Positions 27,162 through 35,166 of a stretch of 44,369 bases of DNA are shown piece by piece. The notes beneath the pieces were generated by a model. That model searched no databases. It was not told the DNA's origin and saw nothing but the letters and a program-made list of their open reading frames with translations. Position 1 is the stretch's first letter. The number at the start of each line of letters is the position of its first letter. The position numbers were made by a program, and so were the translations under genes. The stretch is taken from positions 1-44,369 of the forward strand of contig CAZHOV010000021.1 in NCBI GenBank assembly GCA_964534315.1, in the 5' to 3' direction. Source of the stretch: CAZHOV01 sp964534315 (GTDB lineage Bacteria; Bacteroidota; Bacteroidia; Chitinophagales; Saprospiraceae).

Positions 27162-28304
27162 GTGAATAATAAGAAAACAGAAACCTTTTCGGAAAAGCAA
27201 CAGAAATTCCTCCATTCCATCCGGATGTCCAGAATTATTCTTCCCGTAATTCTAGGTATCGGAGTGGTATTCTATTTACTTTGGAAGCAATTTGATCCTC
27301 AGGAATATTCGAGGATCAACTGGAGCGAGCGAACATTTTTCTGGATCGGGATGGCCTTTTTGTTTGTGATCATCCGGCACCTATCTTATTCTGCACGTAT
27401 TCATATTCTTTCTGAGAAAAAGTTTAGCTGGAAAAAATCAATTGAACTGATCTTTATCTGGGAGTTCAGCTCAGCAGTTTCACCTACCAGTGTAGGCGGC
27501 TCGGCAGTAGCTTTCTTTGTACTTGCTCAAGAAAAACTACCCACTGCAAAAACCGCTACTATTGTATTGTATACCGTCGTTTTGGATACGCTTTTTTATA
27601 TCAGCACCCTTCTAATACTGTTTTTGATCTTTGGCTCCAGCATGATCCGGCCCGACATGAATTCCTTTTACTCGATTGACGGTTGGGGATACACTTTTTT
27701 CATTGCCTATGCGGTCATGCTGATCTATGGTTCCATTTTTTACTATGGGCTATTTGTTAACCCCAATCAAATTAAGCGGTTGTTAGTTGGTTTTACAAAG
27801 ATCAAATTTCTTAAAAAATACCGTAGAAATGCTGTAAAGCTTGGAAATGAGATGATCATCGCTTCTCAGGAGATGAAAAAACAAAATTGGAAATACCATC
27901 TAGGAGGGTTCATCACTACAGCCATGGCCTGGTCAAGCCGTTTTCTACACCTTAACTGCCTCATTATTGCATTTATACCACTTATCCCGCTAGATTTTTG
28001 GACGCAGTTTGCCCTATTCTCACGGTTAGAAACGATGTTCGCAATCATCGCCTTTAGCCCTACCCCTGGCGGTGCGGGATTTGTAGAGATTCTCTTCTCC
28101 GGATTTCTGACTGATTATGTAGAAAGCGAAACCTATTCTTTAGTCATTTCCTTTACGTGGCGCTTGTTAACCTATTATATCTACCTTTTCGCCGGTGTTA
28201 TCATCATTCCTAACTGGATCAGAAAGATCATAAATGAAAGACAAAGAAGGCATGCTCAACAAGAAAAGGAAGCAGCTCTGGCTAAAGAAGATCCGCAAGC
28301 ATAA
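27162..28304 (+). CDS. Lysylphosphatidylglycerol synthase-type transmembrane protein (UPF0104 family)
   Basis: A 380-residue membrane protein with about eight helices. The SPTSVGGSAVAFFVLAQE loop and the late FSPTPGGAGFVEILFSGFL motif are hallmarks of the LPG_synthase_TM domain, whose members act as lipid flippases or membrane enzymes. There is no C-terminal aminoacyl-transfer domain, so it is not a lysyl-PG synthase; a lipid-transport role is inference. The start is a GTG at 27162, since no earlier ATG is in frame; the ATG at codon 22 (MSRIILP) is an alternative. The C-terminus is highly charged (RQRRHAQQEKEAALAKED). It overlaps the flavin reductase gene tail to tail by 23 bases. Confidence 0.85.
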   Translation: MNNKKTETFSEKQQKFLHSIRMSRIILPVILGIGVVFYLLWKQFDPQEYSRINWSERTFFWIGMAFLFVIIRHLSYSARIHILSEKKFSWKKSIELIFIWEFSSAVSPTSVGGSAVAFFVLAQEKLPTAKTATIVLYTVVLDTLFYISTLLILFLIFGSSMIRPDMNSFYSIDGWGYTFFIAYAVMLIYGSIFYYGLFVNPNQIKRLLVGFTKIKFLKKYRRNAVKLGNEMIIASQEMKKQNWKYHLGGFITTAMAWSSRFLHLNCLIIAFIPLIPLDFWTQFALFSRLETMFAIIAFSPTPGGAGFVEILFSGFLTDYVESETYSLVISFTWRLLTYYIYLFAGVIIIPNWIRKIINERQRRHAQQEKEAALAKEDPQA

Positions 28305-29172
28305 CTATTTGCATCGCCCTGTCAATTTCATTGGCCTCCAATAATTCTTTTGCATATTGATGGAGTTGATCAGATGCGGTTTCTTTGGTTGAAGCTAAAA
28401 TCTGCCCGACTTGGTCATCGGTATGCTTTAAAGTCAATACGGTCTCTTCCGACGGCAATTCAAAAACTCCGGCTAGCTGCCCCAGGTCATTGCCCGTTAG
28501 CACCTTACTTGCTAAGGCGCTTTTAGGTAGCTGGTCAAACCCAATCGCAATCTTCGTAACAGGCTGTACAATAGTATGAATAGCCGACCCGCTTGCCCTC
28601 ACATAATAAGCCCTTCCCATACGCCCCATCAGGTCTATCTTGTGGGGATCAATCCGGTTGCGTTCATCTATGATGTGATCTGCTATGTGCATTCTAACCA
28701 CTTCCGAAATAATTAGGTGCCCGGCTCCTCCATGCTCTCCAAGAGTGATAATATCTTTTACTACACATTCCATATTTACCGGAGACTCCTTTACCCGTGG
28801 GGGAGCGACCAAATCGGATGGGATCGGAGTTAGTCCTGCCTTATCAAATTCATTGACTTCTTCGGGATACTGAATGCTCGATATAGCCATCTGGCGGACG
28901 ATATCATAGGTTACAACATTAATGACCACTTCCCTGGTCGTTTCTACATTGTGGAGCGTATCCTTAGTGGTATTGTCCAAAACGCGACGGTTGGAAGAAA
29001 AGACAACAATAGGAGGGTTGGAGCTAAAGGCGTTAAAAAAACTGTATGGTGCCAAATTCGAAATTCCTGCCTCATTTACAGTACTTGCAAAAGCAATCGG
29101 ACGGGGAGCCACAGAGCCTAACAGAAATTGATGGAGATCCTTCGTTGAGATCTTTTTTGGGTCTACAATCAT
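28282..29172 (-). CDS. Flavin reductase family protein (FMN-binding)
   Basis: A 296-residue cytoplasmic flavoprotein. The N-terminal 200 residues form the flavin-reductase-like split barrel, with GSVAPRPIAFASTVNEAGISNLAPYSFFNAFSSNPP as the flavin-binding segment and VNVVTYDIVRQM, ECVVKD and GHLIISEVVRMHI following. Such proteins reduce FMN or related flavins, or act as small oxidoreductases. The C-terminal 90 residues are an extra helical part (VFELPSEETVLTLKHT ...) also seen in longer family members. It converges on the UPF0104 gene and diverges from the TlpA-like gene, with 74 bases between starts. Confidence 0.9.
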   Translation of the reverse strand: MIVDPKKISTKDLHQFLLGSVAPRPIAFASTVNEAGISNLAPYSFFNAFSSNPPIVVFSSNRRVLDNTTKDTLHNVETTREVVINVVTYDIVRQMAISSIQYPEEVNEFDKAGLTPIPSDLVAPPRVKESPVNMECVVKDIITLGEHGGAGHLIISEVVRMHIADHIIDERNRIDPHKIDLMGRMGRAYYVRASGSAIHTIVQPVTKIAIGFDQLPKSALASKVLTGNDLGQLAGVFELPSEETVLTLKHTDDQVGQILASTKETASDQLHQYAKELLEANEIDRAMQIVMLADLL

Positions 29173-29246
29173 AAAAATAGATTTTTATTTAAGCAAGTTT
29201 ACCGGTTAAAATGTTCTTAGTTTAATCTTAAATCAAAAGTAATAAA

Positions 29247-29792
29247 ATGAATCTAACCAAGTGGATAAGTTACATACTAATTGCAGGGCTTGTAGGGTTT
29301 ATCATTGGGCGTTATTTCTACATGAAACCAAAATTTATTAATGGTGAGAAAGCTCCAAACTTCCGAATCGTACAGACACCCTCTGGTGAAGTCAAAGAAC
29401 TGACCGACCTGGAGGGCCAATACGTACTGATCGACTTTTGGGGTAGCTGGTGTGCTCCTTGCAGAAAAGAAAATCCGGAGTTAGTAAACCTTTACAACAA
29501 ATACGCTTCAAAAAAATTTCAGGATGCCGACGGATTTCAAATAGTCAGCGTAGGCGTTGAACGAGATAAAGCACGTTGGAGACGAGCCATTAAAAGAGAT
29601 GAACTGAATTGGAAGTATCATATCATTGATGAGACTGAAAATTTAAAATTCTTTAATGGGGAAATTACCGGGCTATACGGCGTTAAACAAATACCCACCA
29701 AATATTTGTTAAACCCCAGGGGACAAATTATCGGGGTCAATCAATCGGTCGAAGCCATTGACAAAATGTTAGAAAATAAATTAATAAATTGA
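29247..29792 (+). CDS. TlpA-like membrane-anchored thioredoxin
   Basis: A 181-residue thioredoxin-fold protein with an uncleaved N-terminal helix (ISYILIAGLVGFIIGRYFY), so the catalytic domain faces the periplasm. The active site is DFWGSWCAPCRKENPEL with C69 and C72, and the cis-proline loop QIPTKYLL follows. This is the TlpA/ResA pattern of dithiol-disulfide reductases used, for example, in cytochrome c maturation. The multihaem cytochrome at 32396 is a possible client, but that link is inference only. The gene is monocistronic; grpE starts 99 bases later. Confidence 0.9.
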   Translation: MNLTKWISYILIAGLVGFIIGRYFYMKPKFINGEKAPNFRIVQTPSGEVKELTDLEGQYVLIDFWGSWCAPCRKENPELVNLYNKYASKKFQDADGFQIVSVGVERDKARWRRAIKRDELNWKYHIIDETENLKFFNGEITGLYGVKQIPTKYLLNPRGQIIGVNQSVEAIDKMLENKLIN

Positions 29793-29844
29793 CCTTATTG
29801 CATGGGATATCGTTTTTTCTGCCAAATTGGCTGATTTAGCGGTG

Positions 29845-29860
29845 TGGCAAAAAAGTTGCT
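29845..29860 (+). promoter_or_regulatory. Candidate sigma-54 (RpoN) promoter for grpE-dnaJ-gldH
   Basis: TGGCAAAAAAGTTGCT fits the sigma-54 consensus TGGCAC-N5-TTGCW at every position except the sixth (A for C), and the -24 GG and -12 GC have the exact required spacing. Transcription would begin near 29871, 20 bases before the grpE ATG. A short palindrome GCCAAATTGGC lies at 29821-29831. No binding data exist and an RpoN gene is not in this window. Confidence 0.5.
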
Positions 29861-29891
29861 ATTCTTATTCTGTATTTCTTATTAAAAAATA

Positions 29892-30512
29892 ATGAGGATG
29901 GAAAATAACGATAAAAAACCGGCTGATACCAATGCTGATCTTCAACAAAACGAAGAAGCAGTAGATCAACAAACAAACGAAAATAGTGAAGATTTGGAGC
30001 AGAAAGAAAACAAAAAGAAAAAGAAAAAATTTAGAAAAGAAAAAAAAGAAGATAAGCTATTGCAGGAGATAGAAGATTATCAACAACAAGTGGGAGAGTT
30101 AAAAGATAAATATCTGCGTCTGTTTGCAGAATTTGAAAATTATAAAAAGCGAACAATTCGGGAAAAAGTTGACCTCATGAAGTCTGCTGCCCAAGATACC
30201 ATTTTTGCCCTTTTGCCCGTCTTGGATGATTTTGATAGAGCCAAGAAAAGTGCTGATGATGAATCTACTGAAGAAGTCTTTACCGAAGGCGTTTCACTTG
30301 TTTACAATAAACTATATAAGATATTGCAGCAAAAAGGTTTGGAATCCATGGAGACCAATGGCCAGCCATTTGATTCGGAATTACACGAAGCAATTACCGA
30401 GATTCCCGCACCGAGCGAAGACTTAAAGGGAAAAGTTGTCGATACCATAGAAAAAGGTTATTACTTAAATGACAAAATCATCAGGCATGCCAAGGTTGTG
30501 GTGGGTCGATAA
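29892..30512 (+). CDS. grpE: Nucleotide exchange factor GrpE
   Basis: A 206-residue cytoplasmic co-chaperone that releases ADP from DnaK. The N-terminal 60 residues are acidic and then lysine-rich (ENKKKKKKFRKEKKED), probably disordered. A long coiled coil (ELKDKYLRLFAEFENYKKR) leads to the conserved ALLPVLDDFDRAKK, VYNKLYKILQQKGLE, FDSELHEAI and GYYLNDKIIRHAKVVVG segments of the beta-wing domain. Two starts are possible, ATG 29892 or ATG 29898. dnaJ follows after 29 bases and gldH after that, forming one operon behind the candidate sigma-54 promoter. dnaK is not nearby. Confidence 0.96.
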   Translation: MRMENNDKKPADTNADLQQNEEAVDQQTNENSEDLEQKENKKKKKKFRKEKKEDKLLQEIEDYQQQVGELKDKYLRLFAEFENYKKRTIREKVDLMKSAAQDTIFALLPVLDDFDRAKKSADDESTEEVFTEGVSLVYNKLYKILQQKGLESMETNGQPFDSELHEAITEIPAPSEDLKGKVVDTIEKGYYLNDKIIRHAKVVVGR

Positions 30513-30541
30513 GATACTTGTTTGGTAAAAAATAATAGAAA

Positions 30542-31708
30542 ATGGCTAAAAGAGACTACTATGAGGTTTTGGGAGTAAGCAAGGATGCTGAAAAAGATGC
30601 TATAAAGAAAGCATATCGGAAGATTGCGATGAAGTATCACCCGGATAGAAACCCTGATGATAAAAGTGCAGAGGACAAGTTTAAGGAAGCAGCCGAAGCA
30701 TATGAAGTTTTGAGTGATGAAACAAAGCGAAGCAAATACGATCGTTTTGGACATGCCGGTGTTGACGGGAATGCCGGTGGTTTTGGCGGAGGAGGTATGA
30801 CCATGGAAGATATTTTTAGCCAGTTTGGAGATATCTTCGGAGAAGGAGGCAGTCCTTTTGAAGCGTTCTTTGGAGGAGGTTCGTCACGAGGAGGCAGAAC
30901 CCGCTCCCGTGGACAAAGAGGAACCAACCTGAGAATAAAAGTCAACTTGACACTCGAAGAAATTGCCTCGGGTGTAACCAAAAAGATAAAAGTAAAAAAG
31001 CAAGTTACCTGCGATAACTGCGGAGGCTCTGGAGCAAAAGATAAAAACTCAATTTCCACCTGCCAAACCTGTAAGGGTTCGGGCTATGTCCGCCAAATCC
31101 GATCCACCTTCCTCGGGCAGATGCAAACCACAACCGCCTGCCCTACCTGTAACGGCACCGGAGAAGTTATTTCCGCCAACTGCTCCAAATGTAAGGGCGA
31201 TGGTCGGATGTATGGTGAAGAAATGTTGGAAATAGAAATTCCTGCCGGCGTAGCGGAAGGCATGCAACTCAAAATGTCTGGCAAAGGAAATGCCGGTCTA
31301 CGTGGCGGCCCCGCAGGCGATCTGCTGATCAGCATAACCGAAAAGTCTCATAAATATCTGCAGCGCGAAGGAAATAATGTGATCTTCGAACTCTACCTCA
31401 ATTTCGCCGACGCGGCGTTGGGAACCTCAGTTGAAGTACCTACAATCGGAGGAAAAGTGAAAATTAAAATTCCTGCAGGTACTCAGTCTGGAAAGATCTT
31501 TAGACTCAAAGGTAAAGGACTGCCCTCCGTCCAAAGCTACGACACCGGCGATCAGTTGATCCATGTAAATGTCTGGACACCCAAAAAATTGAACAACGAA
31601 GAGAAAAAACTACTTGAAAAATTACGCGAAATGCCCAACTTTAAACCTCAACCCGGCAAATCAGAAAAAGGCTTTTTCGATAAAATGAAGGACTATTTCA
31701 GTTCCTAA
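30542..31708 (+). CDS. dnaJ: Chaperone DnaJ (Hsp40, type I)
   Basis: A 388-residue co-chaperone that stimulates DnaK ATPase and binds unfolded proteins. It has a J domain (1-70) with the HPD motif in MKYHPDRNPDD, a glycine/phenylalanine region (about 70-120), and a zinc domain with four CxxCxGxG-type repeats (CDNCGGSG, CQTCKGSG, CPTCNGTG and CSKCKGDG). The C-terminal substrate-binding domain includes GDLLISITEK and the family segment KIKIPAGTQSGKIFRLKGKGLP. All features of a full-length type I DnaJ are intact. gldH begins 13 bases after its stop, so the two are co-transcribed. Confidence 0.97.
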   Translation: MAKRDYYEVLGVSKDAEKDAIKKAYRKIAMKYHPDRNPDDKSAEDKFKEAAEAYEVLSDETKRSKYDRFGHAGVDGNAGGFGGGGMTMEDIFSQFGDIFGEGGSPFEAFFGGGSSRGGRTRSRGQRGTNLRIKVNLTLEEIASGVTKKIKVKKQVTCDNCGGSGAKDKNSISTCQTCKGSGYVRQIRSTFLGQMQTTTACPTCNGTGEVISANCSKCKGDGRMYGEEMLEIEIPAGVAEGMQLKMSGKGNAGLRGGPAGDLLISITEKSHKYLQREGNNVIFELYLNFADAALGTSVEVPTIGGKVKIKIPAGTQSGKIFRLKGKGLPSVQSYDTGDQLIHVNVWTPKKLNNEEKKLLEKLREMPNFKPQPGKSEKGFFDKMKDYFSS

Positions 31709-31721
31709 AATATATTCCCTG

Positions 31722-32201
31722 ATGAGATTAATCTCCATTTTCCTGCTCTTCGGCTCTCTTACCATATTGTTGTCTTGCCAGGATAATGTCTATTATGAAA
31801 AATCCTATCCCATAGAAAATGGAGCATGGACATACAGCGATACCCTCGATTTTGAATTCGCCATCGAAGATACTTCCCAACTTTATCAAATCTGGTTGGA
31901 TATAAATCACACGAAAGCGTTCCCTTTTCAGAACTTATACGTGCTTATCTATTCTGAACTGCCCTCCGGGGAGCGGTTTAAAGAACGAATATCACTGCCT
32001 TTAATGGATAAAAAAGGAATGTGGTACGGGAAGTGCGGAAGCAAAAACTGCCAGCTCGTTATCAATCTGCAAGAGAAAGTAAAGTTTGAAATGGCTGGAA
32101 ACTATCGCTTTACTATCGAGCAAAATACCCGGCAAAATCCGATCAAAGGGGTAAACGAAATCGGTTTCAAAGTTGAACGTTTCGTCCAAGATAACCCCTA
32201 G
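31722..32201 (+). CDS. gldH: Gliding motility lipoprotein GldH
   Basis: A 159-residue lipoprotein of the GldH family, required for gliding in Flavobacterium and part of the T9SS/gliding gene set. The signal peptide ends in a lipobox (TILLSC, C19). The mature part has the family pattern ENGAWTYSDTLDFEFAIEDTSQLYQIWLDI, FPFQNLYVLIYSELPSGE, a MWYGKCGSK segment and a late TIEQNTRQNPIKGVNEIGF. The length is typical. It is the third gene of the grpE-dnaJ operon, so its expression may follow that of the chaperones. Confidence 0.9.
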   Translation: MRLISIFLLFGSLTILLSCQDNVYYEKSYPIENGAWTYSDTLDFEFAIEDTSQLYQIWLDINHTKAFPFQNLYVLIYSELPSGERFKERISLPLMDKKGMWYGKCGSKNCQLVINLQEKVKFEMAGNYRFTIEQNTRQNPIKGVNEIGFKVERFVQDNP

Positions 32202-32321
32202 GAAGATAATCTTCACAAAATTTATACCTCTACCCTCTCGAAGTAGATCACTAACCCAAAAGGATAATCAACTTTCAATCTTTATCACTTTTGCCCTTTA
32301 GTGACACATACTATTTTTCCC

Positions 32322-32352
32322 TTTGATGAATCATTTGCTATCCCTATATTTG
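32322..32352 (+). promoter_or_regulatory. Bacteroidota-type promoter for the multihaem cytochrome gene
   Basis: TTTG at 32322-32325, then exactly 19 bases, then TATATTTG at 32345-32352. This is a full match to the published Bacteroidota consensus TTTG-N19-TAnnTTTG. The -7 box lies 43 bases before the ATG at 32396. It is the best promoter match in the window. Confidence 0.65.
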
Positions 32353-32395
32353 TTATTAAACCGATCTATATTGATCTTGTGGAGAAGTTGAGCCT

Positions 32396-34351
32396 ATGAA
32401 AAAGCAATTACTGAGAAGAAATACTATTATCTCCATACTATTCCTTTCTTTTGTCACCTTTTTTCTTGCTTTCTGTAACAGAGAAACAAGTATCTCTGTA
32501 AATAACAGCAATTACCTCAACCTGGCTGATAGTGTTAGTTATGTGGGCATGGAGACCTGTAAATCCTGCCACCTCAACGTATACAATACGTTTATTAAAA
32601 CCGGAATGGGCCGATCTTTTGACCATGCTACCCTCGAAAAAACAGACGCCCGTTTCGATAAGCATGCCATCGTTTACGATTCCGTTTCCAATTTTTATTA
32701 TAAACCATTCTTTAAAGATAGCTCCATGTATGTCATGGAGTATAGATTGGAAAATAAAGATACCATCCATAAACGAATTGAAAAGATTAGTTATATTATA
32801 GGCTCCGGCCAACATACCAATTCGCATATCATCGATATCAACGGCTACATTTATCAGGCTCCGATTACCTTTTATACCCAAAAGGGAAAGTGGGATTTGG
32901 CCCCCGGATTTGAAGACCACAATACCCGGTTTTCAAGAGTACTGACAACGGAATGTATTACCTGCCACAACCACCTGCCCGACCCTATTCAGGGATCCCT
33001 CAATAAATACGAAAAGATGCCGCGGGGTATCGAATGCGAACGATGCCACGGCCCGGGCGAGATCCACGTCCGGGAAAAACTCTCTGGAAATATTGTAGAT
33101 ACCTCTAAATATATCGACTATTCCATCGTCAATCCTGCTGACCTTAGCAGAGACCGGCAAATGGATATCTGCCAGCGTTGTCACCTGCAAGGTATAGCGG
33201 TCCTAGAGGAGGGAAAGACATTTTTCGATTTTAAACCAGGCATGTCGCTTTCCGATGTATTTAATGTATTTCTGCCGCGCTACACCGCCGATCATGAGAA
33301 TTTTATTATGGCTTCCCAGGCCGATCGATTGCAAATGAGCGATTGCTTTAAGCTTTCGGAGGAATTATCCTGCATTACTTGTCACCACCCACACCATAGC
33401 ATTGAAGCTACCAAGACCGAAAAGTACAATAATGCCTGTAATAGTTGCCATGGAAAAAAGGTAGAAACCCTTTGCTCCGCAACTGCCGAAGAGATCAAAG
33501 CTGCAAATAACGATTGTGTTTCCTGCCACATGCAACCTTCCGGAAGTATTGATATCCCCCATGTCAATATCACCGATCACTACATCAGTAAAGTTACCGC
33601 CAAAAAAGGCAAGCCTATGCCGGTAGAGCAGAAAGAGGAGATCACGCGTTTTCTCGGGCTCGATATTCTGACCAAGGAAAACCCGACCCCACTCGATATG
33701 GCCAAAGGCTACATTGCCTTGTACGATAAATTTGTGGAATCTGCTGCTATGCTGGATTCGGCATTTATACAGCTGTCTTTATCCAAGGCTCCCATCCAGC
33801 AAAAACTACCTGTCTATATCCACTATTATTTTGCGAGGAATGATTTTGAAAAAATGATCGATGTCTACTCATCGGGCGAAAACTTTATCCCAAAAACCGG
33901 TTGGACCAATTACCGCATCGGGGAGGCATACCTGAAAACAAACAGCCCCAAAGAAGCTTTGCCTTTTCTGGAGCAAGCCACAGAAAAAATGCCCTACAAT
34001 CTTGATTTTCAGGAAAAACTCGGGTCCGCTTATATTCTGACCAAGAAATTTGATAAGGCGCGGACGACTTACGCCTTTATTCTGAAAGAAAATCCAAAAC
34101 GAAAAGTAGCGCTTTGTAACCTGGGCTATCTCAATGTACTCACCGGCAAACTGGAAGCAGGACTTTCCCTCTACGAACAAGCTCTAAAACTCGATCCCGA
34201 CTACGAGCAGGCCATTATCAATAAAGCAGGCGTACTGGTTTTGAAACAACAAACCGATATTGCCGCCCAATTGCTGCGAAAAGTCCTTCGCCGCAATCCT
34301 TATAATCAACAGGCCATTGTTATGTTGCAAAAGTTGCAGGAGATGAATTGA
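32396..34351 (+). CDS. Seven-haem cytochrome c lipoprotein with TPR domain
   Basis: A 651-residue exported protein. The signal peptide ends in a lipobox-like FFLAFC (C27), so membrane anchoring is likely. Seven CxxCH haem-attachment motifs are visible: CKSCH, CITCH, CERCH, CQRCH, CITCH, CNSCH and CVSCH, spread over about residues 55-380. Sequence style (GMETCKSCH at the start, GIECERCHGPG) fits the cytochrome c-554-like or DmsE-like multihaem family. From about 430 on there are helical TPR-type repeats (YRIGEAYLKTNSPKEALPFLEQATEKMPYN, LGYLNVLTGKLEAGLSLYEQALKLDPDY). It should act in periplasmic electron transfer, with the TPRs holding a partner. It is monocistronic behind its own promoter. Confidence 0.9.
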   Translation: MKKQLLRRNTIISILFLSFVTFFLAFCNRETSISVNNSNYLNLADSVSYVGMETCKSCHLNVYNTFIKTGMGRSFDHATLEKTDARFDKHAIVYDSVSNFYYKPFFKDSSMYVMEYRLENKDTIHKRIEKISYIIGSGQHTNSHIIDINGYIYQAPITFYTQKGKWDLAPGFEDHNTRFSRVLTTECITCHNHLPDPIQGSLNKYEKMPRGIECERCHGPGEIHVREKLSGNIVDTSKYIDYSIVNPADLSRDRQMDICQRCHLQGIAVLEEGKTFFDFKPGMSLSDVFNVFLPRYTADHENFIMASQADRLQMSDCFKLSEELSCITCHHPHHSIEATKTEKYNNACNSCHGKKVETLCSATAEEIKAANNDCVSCHMQPSGSIDIPHVNITDHYISKVTAKKGKPMPVEQKEEITRFLGLDILTKENPTPLDMAKGYIALYDKFVESAAMLDSAFIQLSLSKAPIQQKLPVYIHYYFARNDFEKMIDVYSSGENFIPKTGWTNYRIGEAYLKTNSPKEALPFLEQATEKMPYNLDFQEKLGSAYILTKKFDKARTTYAFILKENPKRKVALCNLGYLNVLTGKLEAGLSLYEQALKLDPDYEQAIINKAGVLVLKQQTDIAAQLLRKVLRRNPYNQQAIVMLQKLQEMN

Positions 34352-34386
34352 GGTTTTAAGTACCTTATCTGCCTCCGATATTGCAA

Positions 34387-34965
34387 TTATCTGGATAATG
34401 TCACAAATAATAATGGTACTACAAAAAAGACAATTAGAACGTAGAGTATTCCGACCATGCGATTTTGCTGTGACATACTCCCAAGCCGTTCTGCCATCCA
34501 AACCGGTATATTTCGTATGTGTTTTATAGGGAAAAAGATAAATACGCCAACTAAATTAAATAGCACATGACAAATAGCAATGGCAAGAGCAGTCTCATTT
34601 TGCGATAAAGCAGCGATGAGAGCTGTAAAGGTTGTACCGACATTCGCACCAATAAGAAAAGGGAATACTTTCTGCAGTGTGGCTCGATTGGAAGCTACCA
34701 GTGGAACAGTTAAGGAAGCGGTTACAGAGCTGTATTGCACACCTGAGGTAATAACTATACCCCAGAAAAGCGATCTAAGGGGGTGACCAAAGACATATTT
34801 GTCAATTACTGCTTGTGATTTTCCTATCAGAAAGCTACGCAAGACTATCGAAAATCCTCGAAGAGAAAGCACCAGCAGAACAAGGGCCAGTATCAGAATC
34901 AACAACTCATTTCCGTCTAGCTTACTGATGATCCAGGCTGAAGATGGTTTGATGGTAGCATCCAT
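34387..34965 (-). pseudogene. Truncated Na/Pi cotransporter, C-terminal half only
   Basis: A 192-residue reading frame matching the second half of NptA-like sodium/phosphate cotransporters: LALVLLVLSLRGFSIVLRSFLIGKS, DKYVFGHPLRSLFWGIVITSGVQYSS, the FLIGANVGTTFTALIAAL segment and a HVLFNLVGVFIFFPI helix. Full-length relatives are about 370-400 residues with two inverted repeats, each with a QSSS motif. Here the first repeat is absent and the second motif is altered to QYSS. The frame stays open for about 17 codons upstream of the ATG (to 35016), then meets TGA. The remaining 150 bases to carB carry no trace of the N-terminal half. It is probably a decaying remnant. Confidence 0.65.
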
Positions 34966-35166
34966 GATACTGAACCCATCAGAAGCACTATCGTAAATTG
35001 GGAAGGAATTAGTTATTCATGTATGTTGATGATAGAGTTATTGCTATCTTTTCATTCTCATTTATTATTGTTTGGCCAATATGAATTCCCGAAGTTCAGA
35101 AAAGAACAAAGCAGGTTCTTCTTTGAATGGATTGTGAGATGATTCAATACATTTTTTACATTAACC

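Noticed and set aside
35065..35158. Minus-strand peptide-like frame ending SELREFILAKQ, after carB
   Set aside because: There is no start codon in frame and stops lie just upstream. It may be a remnant, but length is too short to tell.
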